A stretch of 64,000 nt of DNA from Oxalobacter formigenes (GTDB lineage: Bacteria; Pseudomonadota; Gammaproteobacteria; Burkholderiales; Burkholderiaceae_D): NCBI RefSeq assembly GCF_027158485.1, contig NZ_JAMKYJ010000005.1. One strand, 5' to 3'. Both the position numbers and the translations under genes were made by a program. Shown here one piece after another: positions 36,548-43,574 of the stretch (position 1 is the stretch's first letter; each line of letters opens with the position of its first letter). The notes beneath the pieces are model-generated. The model had not been told where the DNA came from. It ran no database searches and saw only the letters and a list, made by a program, of their open reading frames with translations.

Positions 36548-36967
36548 TCAGTCTCCGATTCCTTCGGCCTCTTTCAGTTCCTGAAGTATTTCCCACGGGG
36601 CATTTGTGAGGTCTAAACTAATAAATTTTTCGAACGGTATCGGAAATCCCTCGCCGGGTTCGGCACTTTCTTTACGAATAGTGACAGTCTGCGTTTCGGC
36701 ATCCACAACCAGAAGATCGTATTCGTTGTCTGTCAGATAGGCGCTGATCCCGTAGCCGTTTTCTCCTTCAAGATTGCCTTGAATCATTTCTGAAAAGATG
36801 ATTCTGGCAAGATATGATTCATCGTCCCATCGTCTGCGTCCGCGTTTAAGAGCATCTTGTAAAATTTTTGGAAGCTGATACCCGTCCCAGTGGGTGTAAA
36901 AATAAATCTCGCCTGTATTGCTGTTACTGTGATTCTGTTTCATCACAATGTTTGCTCTGTCACCCAT
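36548..36967 (-). CDS. Conserved phage protein of the GDRANIV type (139 aa)
   Basis: MGDRANIVMKQ...GEIYFYTHWDGYQLPKILQDAL is a pattern seen in uncharacterised proteins of many phages and mobile elements; function unknown. The ATG at 36967 with AGGAG just before it is clearly the start, although the frame is open much further upstream (to 37180). Confidence 0.75.
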   Translation of the reverse strand: MGDRANIVMKQNHSNSNTGEIYFYTHWDGYQLPKILQDALKRGRRRWDDESYLARIIFSEMIQGNLEGENGYGISAYLTDNEYDLLVVDAETQTVTIRKESAEPGEGFPIPFEKFISLDLTNAPWEILQELKEAEGIGD

Positions 36968-37158
36968 AATGTCTCCTGTTTGTTTAATTTGTGTCGGTGT
37001 CGGCAGTGATCTCCGACTTGCTCCCTTTTTAAGAAGCGGCGTTTCTTCAGTACGGGTCGCGTACTCCGTCTTTTTTCCATTTCCGGCAACCCTGCTAGCG
37101 TTTTGGGCGTCATGGGAAATGATCCGCGCACAATCACTACTTGTGCATTTACCGACAT
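36943..37158 (-). CDS. Possible small basic protein (71 aa)
   Basis: Begins MSVNAQVVIVRGSFPMTPKT with a strongly basic middle (EKRRSTRPVLKKRRFLKREQ). It would overlap the next gene by 25 nt. There is no clear ribosome-binding site, so it may not be a gene. The rest of 37159-37308 shows no convincing coding sequence; a TTGACA followed by GATATG near 37297-37275 on the minus strand might be a secondary promoter. Confidence 0.3.
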   Translation of the reverse strand: MSVNAQVVIVRGSFPMTPKTLAGLPEMEKRRSTRPVLKKRRFLKREQVGDHCRHRHKLNKQETLWVTEQTL

Positions 37159-37308
37159 GGGAGCAGACTGCAATTTGCAAGTTGCGCTGACGGAATCGTT
37201 ATCTGTTTAAAACGCATTCACTACTGTCAGCTACAAGTTGCACACCCTGCTAAATCTCGCAATCTGCTTTCATATCGGTTCCCGTCTTTCCGGGATGTCA
37301 ACCGGAGG

Positions 37309-37482
37309 CTAATACCCGGTTAAGCACTCATTTTTTAAAAAGGAAACTGTACAGTCACTTGAAGTTAAAAAAGCCTGTACTGCGGTGGTTATATCCCCAC
37401 CATCCGCTGGGGGCGTGTATTCCTCATCTTCGCTCATCGGCTCGTCTTGCTGCTGATCCATCAGCCAGTCTTTAATCTTCAT
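37309..37482 (-). CDS. Small acidic protein (57 aa)
   Basis: Begins MKIKDWLMDQQQDEPMSEDE; acidic N-terminal half, then TTAVQAFLTSSDCTVSFLK. Its ATG overlaps the Gp157 gene stop as ATGA, indicating translational coupling. No family recognised. Confidence 0.6.
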   Translation of the reverse strand: MKIKDWLMDQQQDEPMSEDEEYTPPADGGDITTAVQAFLTSSDCTVSFLKNECLTGY

Positions 37483-37982
37483 TTGATCACCAGCCTTTTC
37501 CCGTTATCCAACTTTGCACCGGGTACGACCGCCCCCTGTTTGATAGCGTCGGCAATAGCCTTTTTGTCAATAACAGGGGTAGGGGCTTTCGGCTCCGGCG
37601 TCCGATAATAAAACGGTGGTATTGATGCCGGATCGTCGATAATGACCGACTGGGCTTTGCCCTTAACATCAACATTGAAATGCTTTCCGGGTATGTTCAG
37701 ACGGTCAACGGTCAGCATTGCAGTGATCATGTATTCATCCAGTCGTTCAATCTGGCGTTCCGTTGCACGTAGTGATTCCTGCATCTCCCGGACAGCTTCT
37801 TTCCTGCCTTCGGCAATGGCTTCAAGGTCTTTCTTCGCGTATGCACAGGCCAAAATCTTGTTGTCAAAATCCAGTGCTTCGCCGTCAAGAGTGTCGGCTA
37901 TCGTCTGTTCATCTGCGCCGTTTTCAATCAGTTTCAGGCGCATGGCTTCAAGTTCGGCAGTAAGTTGGTAGAGGCTTGTCAT
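37479..37982 (-). CDS. Siphovirus Gp157-like protein
   Basis: 167 residues, mostly long helices (DLEAIAEGRKEAVREMQESL) followed by RIERLDEYMITAMLTVDRLNI-type text and a C-terminal FNVDVKGKAQSVIIDDPASIPPFYY, the layout of Gp157 family proteins of siphoviruses, which accompany recombination genes. The ATG at 37982 is chosen because it directly follows the upstream stop; an earlier in-frame start lies in that gene. Confidence 0.8.
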   Translation of the reverse strand: MTSLYQLTAELEAMRLKLIENGADEQTIADTLDGEALDFDNKILACAYAKKDLEAIAEGRKEAVREMQESLRATERQIERLDEYMITAMLTVDRLNIPGKHFNVDVKGKAQSVIIDDPASIPPFYYRTPEPKAPTPVIDKKAIADAIKQGAVVPGAKLDNGKRLVIK

Positions 37983-37983
37983 G

Positions 37984-38601
37984 TCACACCCAGGACGGAA
38001 TCTCATTATCAAAATTGGATGAATTTACTTGTACTCCGGCTTGTTTAGTGTTTTTCAGTTTTTTTATGGGTTGCATGCTTCCAAGCATTTTGTCCAACAC
38101 TTCAGGGGATGTCTTTTTGTCAAGAATTTCAACAGCGGTCAGACGAGAGGCAGCATCAAAAAAACCGAATAAATTCATGCGTTGGCCAATTTCTCCTGTA
38201 CTTTTTTCGTACTCTTCAGCTTGTAACAAAACACCAATTTGTTTATTCATTAGCGCAGGATAGACTTCGGCGGAAACGTTAATAGCCTGTTTTGCTACAG
38301 AGTCATACTCTTCAACTAATCCGCTTTGTGACGCAATTTCATTCAATCTCAGACATGTCATAAGCGCCATCAATTGCTTGTAACCATACGTCTGGTTGCC
38401 ATCTTTACTGACTGTCCAGACAGTCAAATAATCGGCTGAGTTATCAAATTCATCTTTAAATGAAAATTCAATTCCAATTACGCCTTTCTGACTAACAACT
38501 TTTTTTGCTTTGGTGAAAATACCGGTATATGCGCCAGTCTCTGTAATGCGTCCGGTAGTGTTGGCCTGACGTGCGGCTTGTGTGTCGAGTGTGTATTTCA
38601 T
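37984..38601 (-). CDS. Phage recombination-associated protein (ssDNA-binding type, DUF669-like)
   Basis: 205 residues. MKYTLDTQAARQANTTGRITETGAYTGIF and the KGVIGIEFSFKDEFDNSADYLTVWT region suggest an OB-like beta fold, and the C-terminus ends FDNEIPSWV, an acidic-aromatic tail like those of SSB-type proteins. Its position between Gp157 and a RecA-like ATPase matches phage modules where a DUF669-type protein works with the ATPase. The family assignment is by context. Confidence 0.6.
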   Translation of the reverse strand: MKYTLDTQAARQANTTGRITETGAYTGIFTKAKKVVSQKGVIGIEFSFKDEFDNSADYLTVWTVSKDGNQTYGYKQLMALMTCLRLNEIASQSGLVEEYDSVAKQAINVSAEVYPALMNKQIGVLLQAEEYEKSTGEIGQRMNLFGFFDAASRLTAVEILDKKTSPEVLDKMLGSMQPIKKLKNTKQAGVQVNSSNFDNEIPSWV

Positions 38602-39227
38602 GACTGATTTCCTATTGAGTAATAATTGCAAATTTCCTTATCGACGAATGCAAGATCATTATCGATGATGTCTGTTTCAAACAATCCGATAGGGCTTTTA
38701 ACGGTGTCATTTCCGCTATTACGAGTGCGGAAAAAGTGCTGTCCATCTGAAACGACAGTGCGCAAAACAATGGTGAACATGCCCTCTGGCGTGATCTTCT
38801 CGTCCAGCATCTTCCCTATGGTTTTCAGCTTTACTGTGCCGTTATCGCTTTCTTGAGTGTGTGACAGGAGATAAACACGAACATCATCAGGGAGGGTTCC
38901 GGCAACATTGAATATTTCCCATGCGTGGTTACCGATTTCAGTAAATTTATCGAATCCACGTTCTTGAGAACGACGCATGAATTCGTTTGCCATAACATAC
39001 TGAAAATCATCAATAACAATAATTTTTCTGCCTTTCTCAACAGCTAAATTCATGCCTTTGATAATTTTTTCCCAGCTATCCGTCACATATGGCATCCAGC
39101 CAGCAGAACGAAACGGAAGCGGTTTTTTAATAACCTGAATAAGCGCAACTTCATCAGGGTTCAAATTGCGAAGGCTGGTTGTTTTTCCTGTGCCTGATTC
39201 GCCAAGAATAATTGTGCTAATGCTCAT
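38598..39227 (-). CDS. RecA-like P-loop ATPase (Sak4-type recombination protein)
   Basis: Walker A GESGTGKTT at residues 9-17 and Walker B KIIVIDDFQYV; then DDVRVYLLSHTQES and a sensor-like region. Small RecA-core ATPases of this kind (Sak4) promote single-strand annealing with the phage SSB. The length is 209 residues. It overlaps the next gene by 4 nt. Confidence 0.75.
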   Translation of the reverse strand: MSISTIILGESGTGKTTSLRNLNPDEVALIQVIKKPLPFRSAGWMPYVTDSWEKIIKGMNLAVEKGRKIIVIDDFQYVMANEFMRRSQERGFDKFTEIGNHAWEIFNVAGTLPDDVRVYLLSHTQESDNGTVKLKTIGKMLDEKITPEGMFTIVLRTVVSDGQHFFRTRNSGNDTVKSPIGLFETDIIDNDLAFVDKEICNYYSIGNQS

Positions 39228-39231
39228 TGAT

Positions 39232-39318
39232 TTACCCCTTTATCCAGCCCAGACCTGACAACAGGACAGGCGAAAACAAAACTAAAAATATGAATGCGTC
39301 GCTTACAAACCTTTCCAT
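39232..39318 (-). CDS. Short membrane peptide (28 aa)
   Basis: Begins MERFVSDAFIFLVLFSPVLL; one transmembrane helix. It overlaps the preceding peptide gene by 16 nt and ends 4 nt before the ATPase start. The ATG sits in a GGAAAGG-rich context. Function unknown. Confidence 0.5.
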   Translation of the reverse strand: MERFVSDAFIFLVLFSPVLLSGLGWIKG

Positions 39319-39395
39319 AGCACCCCCGCAATCCAGAACAAGCCGATAAACAAGCCCCATCCGATGCCACATAAAAGTTCAGTAGCCTTGCTCAT
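39303..39395 (-). CDS. Short membrane peptide (30 aa)
   Basis: Begins MSKATELLCGIGWGLFIGLF; a glycine-rich single transmembrane helix ending WKGL. The ATG overlaps the stop of the repeat protein as ATGA, with GGAGAAGG upstream, so translation is well supported. Confidence 0.6.
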   Translation of the reverse strand: MSKATELLCGIGWGLFIGLFWIAGVLWKGL

Positions 39396-40159
39396 TTCGC
39401 CTTCTCCTCTCTAAACCAGATTTCGATAGACTTAATCAGCGTTGCATAATGACGGCCTATCTTGCTGTCACCGTGTTTCGCTTTGACGGCTTTTTTAAAT
39501 TGAGGGAGCGTCCCAGAGAAACAGCCTCGGCTAACAAATAAACCGCGCTTTGCTTTGCAGACCGTTAAAGTTCCGCTTTCTGAGCCAACGTTTGAAAACC
39601 ATTGGATGTCGTAACGTTCCTTTACCAGAGCATCGCCGTACACACGAGCATTGCCGTACACACGAGCATTGCCGTACACACGAGCATCGCCGTACACACG
39701 AGCATCGCCGGACACACGAGCATCACCATAGACCCGAGCATCACCATAGACCCAAGCATCACCAGAGACCCGAGCATCACCATAGACCCGAGCATCACCA
39801 TAGACCCAAGCGTTACCAGAGACCCAAGCATCACCATAGACCCGAGCATCACCATAGACCCAAGCATCACCATAGACCCGAGCATCACCATAGACCCAAG
39901 CGTTACCAGAGACCCGAGCATCACCATAGACCCAAGCATCACCATAGACCCAAGCATCACCATAGACCCAAGCGTTACCAGAGACCCAAGCATCACCATA
40001 GACCGAAAGGTTATTTACATTTTCGATGTAGCCGCCTAAATCTCCCGGGGCTACGAGCAAACCAATAGCAACCAAAGCCCTGATTCGGTACAGTGTTCTT
40101 CCTGACGTCGTAACGGTATCTGTTTTAACGAGTTCATACTTTTTGTTTTCGTCGCTCAT
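39392..40159 (-). CDS. Hexapeptide-repeat beta-helix protein (YdcK-like)
   Basis: 255 residues. A short N-terminal region (KYELVKTDTVTTSGRTLYRI) is followed by about 22 tandem six-residue units of the type GDARVY / GDAWVY / GNAWVY (about residues 50-185) that would build a left-handed beta-helix, then a C-terminal cap domain including SGTLTVCKAKRGLFVSRGCFSGTLPQF. The C-terminal part resembles YdcK-type proteins of phages and enterobacteria with unknown function. At DNA level the repeats are 18 bp and nearly identical, so copy number should vary. It lies in the leftward early operon. Confidence 0.8.
   Translation of the reverse strand: MSDENKKYELVKTDTVTTSGRTLYRIRALVAIGLLVAPGDLGGYIENVNNLSVYGDAWVSGNAWVYGDAWVYGDAWVYGDARVSGNAWVYGDARVYGDAWVYGDARVYGDAWVSGNAWVYGDARVYGDARVSGDAWVYGDARVYGDARVSGDARVYGDARVYGNARVYGNARVYGDALVKERYDIQWFSNVGSESGTLTVCKAKRGLFVSRGCFSGTLPQFKKAVKAKHGDSKIGRHYATLIKSIEIWFREEKAK
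39640..40005. repeat. Tandem 18-bp repeat array inside the beta-helix gene
   Basis: About twenty near-perfect 18-bp units (plus strand forms such as CATCACCATAGACCCGAG and CATCACCATAGACCCAAG, with GTTACCAGAGACCC and CCGTACACACGAG variants). The left block (39640-39720) uses a diverged CCGTACACACGAGCATTG unit. The array codes for the hexapeptide coils and is prone to expansion and contraction. Confidence 0.9.
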
Positions 40160-40365
40160 TGCGCCACCCGTTTTTGTTCTTCCATAACTGCCGAGATTTC
40201 GTCACGCGAAACATAGAGCCGATCAAGCTGTTTTCTTGTTCTAATAACAGCAGACTCTTCCTGCTCTTTAATGAGTCTTTCTTCTTCGCGTGTCAGGCAG
40301 TTAATAGCCTGAACAATCGCATTGCTCGCAACGCCGAGATATTCGTAAGCTGTTTCGTTATACAT
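40156..40365 (-). CDS. Small coiled-coil protein (69 aa)
   Basis: MYNETAYEYLGVASNAIVQA then a charged coiled coil (TREEERLIKEQEESAVIRTR). AAGGGTGA precedes the ATG at 40365; the stop overlaps the next start. Function unknown. Confidence 0.65.
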   Translation of the reverse strand: MYNETAYEYLGVASNAIVQAINCLTREEERLIKEQEESAVIRTRKQLDRLYVSRDEISAVMEEQKRVAQ

Positions 40366-40384
40366 TTCGTCACCCTTTAAAAGT

Positions 40385-40406
40385 CCGGTTTCAGGCATGG
40401 AACCGG
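40385..40406 (-). terminator. Possible leftward attenuator (tL-like)
   Basis: Stem CCGGTT...AACCGG with a 10-nt loop followed on the minus strand by ACTTTT, between the first and second genes of the PL operon. Its weak T tract suggests a regulated or leaky terminator, as found early in lambdoid left operons. Confidence 0.4.
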
Positions 40407-40424
40407 TAACCAGATCGGAGGAAA

Positions 40425-40715
40425 TCAGTCGTTTTGCTCGGATTCGGCAATGGCATTTACAGACTCATCAATCAGTTTTTCAACCGAAGAGAAAACTTTG
40501 TCTTTATCGTCTGCGAGAACCGCATTGATGAGATTGCAAACGTCCGCATCTGTCAGATATCTAATGAGATTGTCAGCAACCGCAATTTGCGTCGTTTCGG
40601 CAAAGATGTCGTCCTGATAAGTCATATCAGAGCGAGACTTGATCTGCGAAGCGATGACCAATTGCTTTTTGATTTGGCCTGCTGGTGTGAAACTGTATTC
40701 GCTTACTGTTCCCAT
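40425..40715 (-). CDS. First gene of the leftward early operon (96 aa, unknown)
   Basis: MGTVSEYSFTPAGQIKKQLV with an acidic C-terminus (VEKLIDESVNAIAESEQND). It occupies the position of N/kil-type genes right after PL but shows no arginine-rich motif, so an N-like antiterminator role is not supported. AGGTGA precedes ATG 40715; a GTG three codons upstream is an alternative. Confidence 0.65.
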   Translation of the reverse strand: MGTVSEYSFTPAGQIKKQLVIASQIKSRSDMTYQDDIFAETTQIAVADNLIRYLTDADVCNLINAVLADDKDKVFSSVEKLIDESVNAIAESEQND

Positions 40716-40750
40716 CTTTGTCACCTGTGAAAGTGTGTGTCGATGTGGTA

Positions 40751-40779
40751 ATTCTACATTTGTAGAAATATAAAGTCAA
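40751..40779 (-). promoter_or_regulatory. Leftward early promoter PL
   Basis: On the minus strand TTGACT (40779-40774), 17-nt spacer, TAGAAT (40756-40751). The spacer and -10 are covered by the operator TTCTACATTTGTAGAA (40752-40767). This is the same layout as PR on the other side of the repressor genes. Confidence 0.85.
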
Positions 40780-40812
40780 CAAATGTAGAAAAACAAAGTA
40801 GATAAAATCTAC
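40752..40812. promoter_or_regulatory. Left operator region OL
   Basis: Three related sites: a full palindrome with arms TTCTACA and TGTAGAA at 40752-40767, a one-arm match ACAAATGTAGAA at 40779-40790, and GTAGAT-AAA-ATCTAC at 40798-40812. The same palindrome occurs at PR, so these are the likely CI/Cro binding sites. Confidence 0.8.
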
Positions 40813-40863
40813 AATCCTTGACTCAAATCAATTTCTTTAGGGGAGGGAAAACAAACAGGCAAC

Positions 40864-40888
40864 AAAAAACCCACCGCAATGGGGTGGG
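40864..40888 (-). terminator. Terminator of the lysogenic operon
   Basis: On the minus strand CCCACC-N7-GGTGGG followed by TTTTTT, 35 nt beyond the stop of the kinase-partner gene. It separates the repressor-kinase-partner transcript from PL. Confidence 0.8.
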
Positions 40889-40922
40889 GTGGTTGTTTAG
40901 TAAAAACAGAAATTAAAATGAT

Positions 40923-41774
40923 TTATGCTGCGGCCATTTCAATTAACTTGTCTGAAGCTTCGTTGACATTATAAACAGCATGTAATCTCATGTTTACAGC
41001 ATCAGCCTCATCTTCAATATCTTTTTTATATTTGAGTAATTGTTCAAGTTGTTTTGGTCCGATAGTTGGATCATTTTCGTTTGGCATAGCAGTAATCAAC
41101 GCAGCATTCTTTATTCCCGAAATATCTGACGCTCTTGAAAGTTCCCATAATTTTGCTCGTGCGTCTTTAACACTTGCACTTTGTGTTACAGGGCGCAACA
41201 AACTGAAATGGATTAAGGCAGAAGGGGAGCAAAAGCCAAATTTAACTATTGAGCCATTTGTTATCAATGGGCTACCTTTATTGAACCATTGATGAAGCTC
41301 TGGGCGTTTAGAGGTAACGTTTTCTCGAATTTCCGTACTAAATCGCCTGTTTACTTCTTCAGGTTGTGGAGAGTCAAACTCTTCTTCGGCATCAAAAATA
41401 TCAAGTTTGGCTAAACTTGAATGCATCAGGGCGGCAGTTCTTAAAATATCTGATTCAGAAGATGCTACAGTTTCTCTATATGGCCCCGGCATCAGTCCAG
41501 CCATCGGGGTGTCAAGAAATTTAATTTCATTTGTTGCTTTAGCTGTCGAAAGATACAAGCTAAGTCCAAATTCAATCATATTTTTAGCTGATGAAGAAGA
41601 TTTTCCGTACAGGCTGTCAAGTATATCATCCCGCAATATTCTTGAAGTTTTCCACTCATCATTAAAGCAATAAATAACCCCGACCATCATCCGCTCACCA
41701 GTTCCTGAAACTGGCTCCCAAAATAATGCTCTCCACGGTATAAATCCTTTTTGATGGGTGGAATTTATGCTCAT
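40923..41774 (-). CDS. Kinase-partner protein, N-terminus DUF3037-like (283 aa)
   Basis: Function unknown. The N-terminal WRALFWEPVSGTGERMMVGVIYCF recalls DUF3037 (a VPDPVRGEFVNVGV-type strand pair), a family whose genes often sit beside HipA-like kinases; the protein is about twice as long as a simple DUF3037 protein and the rest is not recognised. The ATG overlaps the kinase stop as ATGA, so the two are made together, probably as partners or kinase and substrate. It ends the repressor transcript and would be expressed in the lysogen. Confidence 0.6.
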   Translation of the reverse strand: MSINSTHQKGFIPWRALFWEPVSGTGERMMVGVIYCFNDEWKTSRILRDDILDSLYGKSSSSAKNMIEFGLSLYLSTAKATNEIKFLDTPMAGLMPGPYRETVASSESDILRTAALMHSSLAKLDIFDAEEEFDSPQPEEVNRRFSTEIRENVTSKRPELHQWFNKGSPLITNGSIVKFGFCSPSALIHFSLLRPVTQSASVKDARAKLWELSRASDISGIKNAALITAMPNENDPTIGPKQLEQLLKYKKDIEDEADAVNMRLHAVYNVNEASDKLIEMAAA

Positions 41775-42520
41775 AACCCCGCCAATAAATCGTTTTTTGG
41801 AAATCGATCTAGTATTCTACGTTGTAACGTTGGGAGTCGATTTGAAATAAACTTAACTGAATCTTCAACATTAATATGTTCCGATAAAGCGGATGATACT
41901 TCATTTAATATTACTTCGCTTAATATCCCGCTTATTACAAATGACTGTCCAATAGCGGATCGAGAAATTCTTTCTTCTATACCTAATTGTTGCATCATAC
42001 AGGCAAGTTTATTGATGTCCTCCATTCCTTCAAGCGCTCCTTCACCAAGACAATATGCATGATCAATCCAAGCCTCCGATTCACCATCCCACAGTATATT
42101 TCCTAAATTTCTGTCTCGATTATCAATTGCTTCATCAATCGATAAAGCGAGAGGCGTACTTTTAAATTTTGCTACAAGTTCCAAAATACAGTTAATTGCG
42201 GCTTCTTTTGCTGGCCCGTCAGGTAGTAAGTCAACAGAGAGGTGTTTTTTTAAATTAGGATAAGTTAAATCTGCACTTGCAAAAGCAATTTCTTCACTTG
42301 ATAAAAAAACAATGTATGGATCAGGAACTGTAAGACCTAACGCTCTCAGAAGTAGAGCGCAAAAGCACTCAGCTTTTATTTGCCCTAATGTTCCTTTTTT
42401 CAAGATTGCGGCACGTTGAGACCCGTCTTCCAACACAATCACACATCTTTCAGCGCCTGTTTTACCATCACCGACAGGCGTTTCAGTTCCATTGATTACG
42501 TTCGCAATCCCTATATACAT
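41771..42520 (-). CDS. HipA-like kinase
   Basis: 249 residues with a HipA/PI3-PI4-kinase-like fold pattern: a Lys in AAILKKG (41-42), the helix Glu in KAECFCALLLRALGLTVPDP (about E51), the catalytic loop IDNRDRNLGNILWDG (Asp136, Asn141) and the metal Asp153 in WIDHAYCLG. This is the short form without the HipA N-terminal subdomain. ATG 42520 is preferred (GAGAG upstream); ATG 42556 would add 12 residues. It lies 63 nt downstream of the repressor gene, same strand, with no terminator between, so it belongs to the lysogenic transcript. No HipB gene is next to it. Confidence 0.75.
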   Translation of the reverse strand: MYIGIANVINGTETPVGDGKTGAERCVIVLEDGSQRAAILKKGTLGQIKAECFCALLLRALGLTVPDPYIVFLSSEEIAFASADLTYPNLKKHLSVDLLPDGPAKEAAINCILELVAKFKSTPLALSIDEAIDNRDRNLGNILWDGESEAWIDHAYCLGEGALEGMEDINKLACMMQQLGIEERISRSAIGQSFVISGILSEVILNEVSSALSEHINVEDSVKFISNRLPTLQRRILDRFPKNDLLAGL

Positions 42521-42583
42521 GGTATCTCTCATTCGCTCTTCTGTCGCCTTATGCACTTATCAAATTTGTGCAATCACAACCAA

Positions 42584-43249
42584 TCAAAAATCCTCGCTCT
42601 TCCATACTTTGATGACTTTGCCAAATATCTCAAAGTCCATTCCTTGCTTAATTGTCCACGTTTCGTATTTTGGATTATCAGATAAAACACGGTAGCCTTC
42701 GCCAGGCACTCGTTGAAGTCGCTTAATAAATCCCTCGTTTTCTATGCGGAAAAAATAAGGGAATTCGCCGACATATTCTTTTATTTGCAAATCAACAATA
42801 ACAGGATCGCCGGGGTTAAAAAGCGGTTTCATTGACTCACCATATCCAGTTACGATGCAAAGATTTTTGGTAGATGAGTGGCCTTTAATATTTGCATGAA
42901 GCCATGCTGAAGAAACGCGGAAATTTTCAATAATTCCGGATTGTTCTTGCAGGATTAGGCCGTTTCCCATGCCTCCGCCAGTGTTGAACTGCCGGATGGT
43001 ATGTTCGTCATCGCCTTTGCTTTTCTCATGAGAATTCACAGCCTCCGAAGCATCAATATTTTCATCCATTAACTGATCTACTGATATGCCGAAAGCTCGC
43101 GCTATTTCAGGTGCATATTTAGATCGGTCGCTATCTCTTACCTCAAGCGCACTAATCGTCCCTTTCGGGACGCCAGACTCTTCCTCTAGTTTTTCAAGAG
43201 TCCAATCCAGTTGCTGGCGATATTTTTTTATTTGTTTTCCGAGGCTCAT
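42584..43249 (-). CDS. CI-like prophage repressor (XRE / S24 family)
   Basis: 221 residues: N-terminal helix-turn-helix (KQIKKYRQQLDWTLEKLEEESGVPKGTISALE) and a C-terminal LexA-like S24 domain with Ser139 in GYGESMKPLFNPGD and Lys176 in NEGFIKRLQR. It maintains lysogeny by binding the TTCTACA-type operators. No Ala-Gly or Cys-Gly pair is seen in the linker (61-115), the usual self-cleavage site, so induction may depend on the antirepressor encoded at 49425. Confidence 0.9.
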   Translation of the reverse strand: MSLGKQIKKYRQQLDWTLEKLEEESGVPKGTISALEVRDSDRSKYAPEIARAFGISVDQLMDENIDASEAVNSHEKSKGDDEHTIRQFNTGGGMGNGLILQEQSGIIENFRVSSAWLHANIKGHSSTKNLCIVTGYGESMKPLFNPGDPVIVDLQIKEYVGEFPYFFRIENEGFIKRLQRVPGEGYRVLSDNPKYETWTIKQGMDFEIFGKVIKVWKSEDF

Positions 43250-43262
43250 ATTTGAACTTTAA

Positions 43263-43321
43263 ACATTTGTAGAAAAAACACAAAACACAAGTGTTGATTT
43301 ATTTAATCTACAAATGTAGAA
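43263..43321. promoter_or_regulatory. Right operator region OR
   Basis: Full operator ATCTACAAATGTAGAA at 43306-43321, a second site ACATTTGTAGAA at 43263-43274 near the repressor start, and a related palindrome AACAC-AA-GTGTT between them. This matches the OL sites and lies between the divergent repressor and cro genes. Confidence 0.82.
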
Positions 43322-43322
43322 T
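43294..43322 (+). promoter_or_regulatory. Rightward early promoter PR
   Basis: TTGATT (43294-43299), 17-nt spacer, TAGAAT (43317-43322), with the operator over the spacer and -10. The expected transcription start, 6-7 nt after the -10, coincides with the cro ATG at 43329, and no Shine-Dalgarno sequence exists, so cro is probably a leaderless message. Confidence 0.82.
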
Positions 43323-43328
43323 TAAATT

Positions 43329-43574
43329 ATGGATAAAAATATTTTGCTTGCAATTCGTCACATGGGGAGTGCCACAGCTTTAGCTAAAGCCATTGGTGTC
43401 TCGCCTCAAACCGTTTGTTTCTGGAGAGACAAAAAACGAAAGATTTCCGCCGACCATTGCTCTGCAATAGAGCGCGTTACAAATGGCATCGTTACTCGGA
43501 AAGATTTGCGCCCAAACAACTATATGTACACATGGCCAGAGCTGGCCGACAACCACAAACGGACAAATCAATGA
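43329..43574 (+). CDS. Cro-like regulator (YdaS family)
   Basis: 81 residues; helix-turn-helix ATALAKAIGVSPQTVCFWRD followed by KISADHCSAIERVTNGIVTRKDLRP, typical of YdaS/Cro proteins. Divergent from the repressor and first gene after PR. The start codon is only 7 nt from the -10 box (leaderless). The stop overlaps the next ATG as ATGA. Confidence 0.9.
   Translation: MDKNILLAIRHMGSATALAKAIGVSPQTVCFWRDKKRKISADHCSAIERVTNGIVTRKDLRPNNYMYTWPELADNHKRTNQ

Noticed and set aside
37984..38601. Erf-type recombinase
   Set aside because: Length and the acidic aromatic tail fit an SSB/DUF669-like partner better, and no Erf motif was seen.
39640..40005. Regular short repeats resembling a CRISPR array
   Set aside because: The units are contiguous 18-bp coding repeats without unique spacers and translate as a clean hexapeptide pattern on the minus strand.
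39602..40039. Long plus-strand frames (up to 172 codons) across the repeat array
   Set aside because: They are products of the 18-bp periodicity, which keeps all frames open; only the minus-strand frame has a sensible start, unique flanking domains and operon context.
40425..40715. First left-operon gene as an N-type antiterminator
   Set aside because: No arginine-rich RNA-binding segment and no nut-like boxA/boxB could be identified with confidence nearby.
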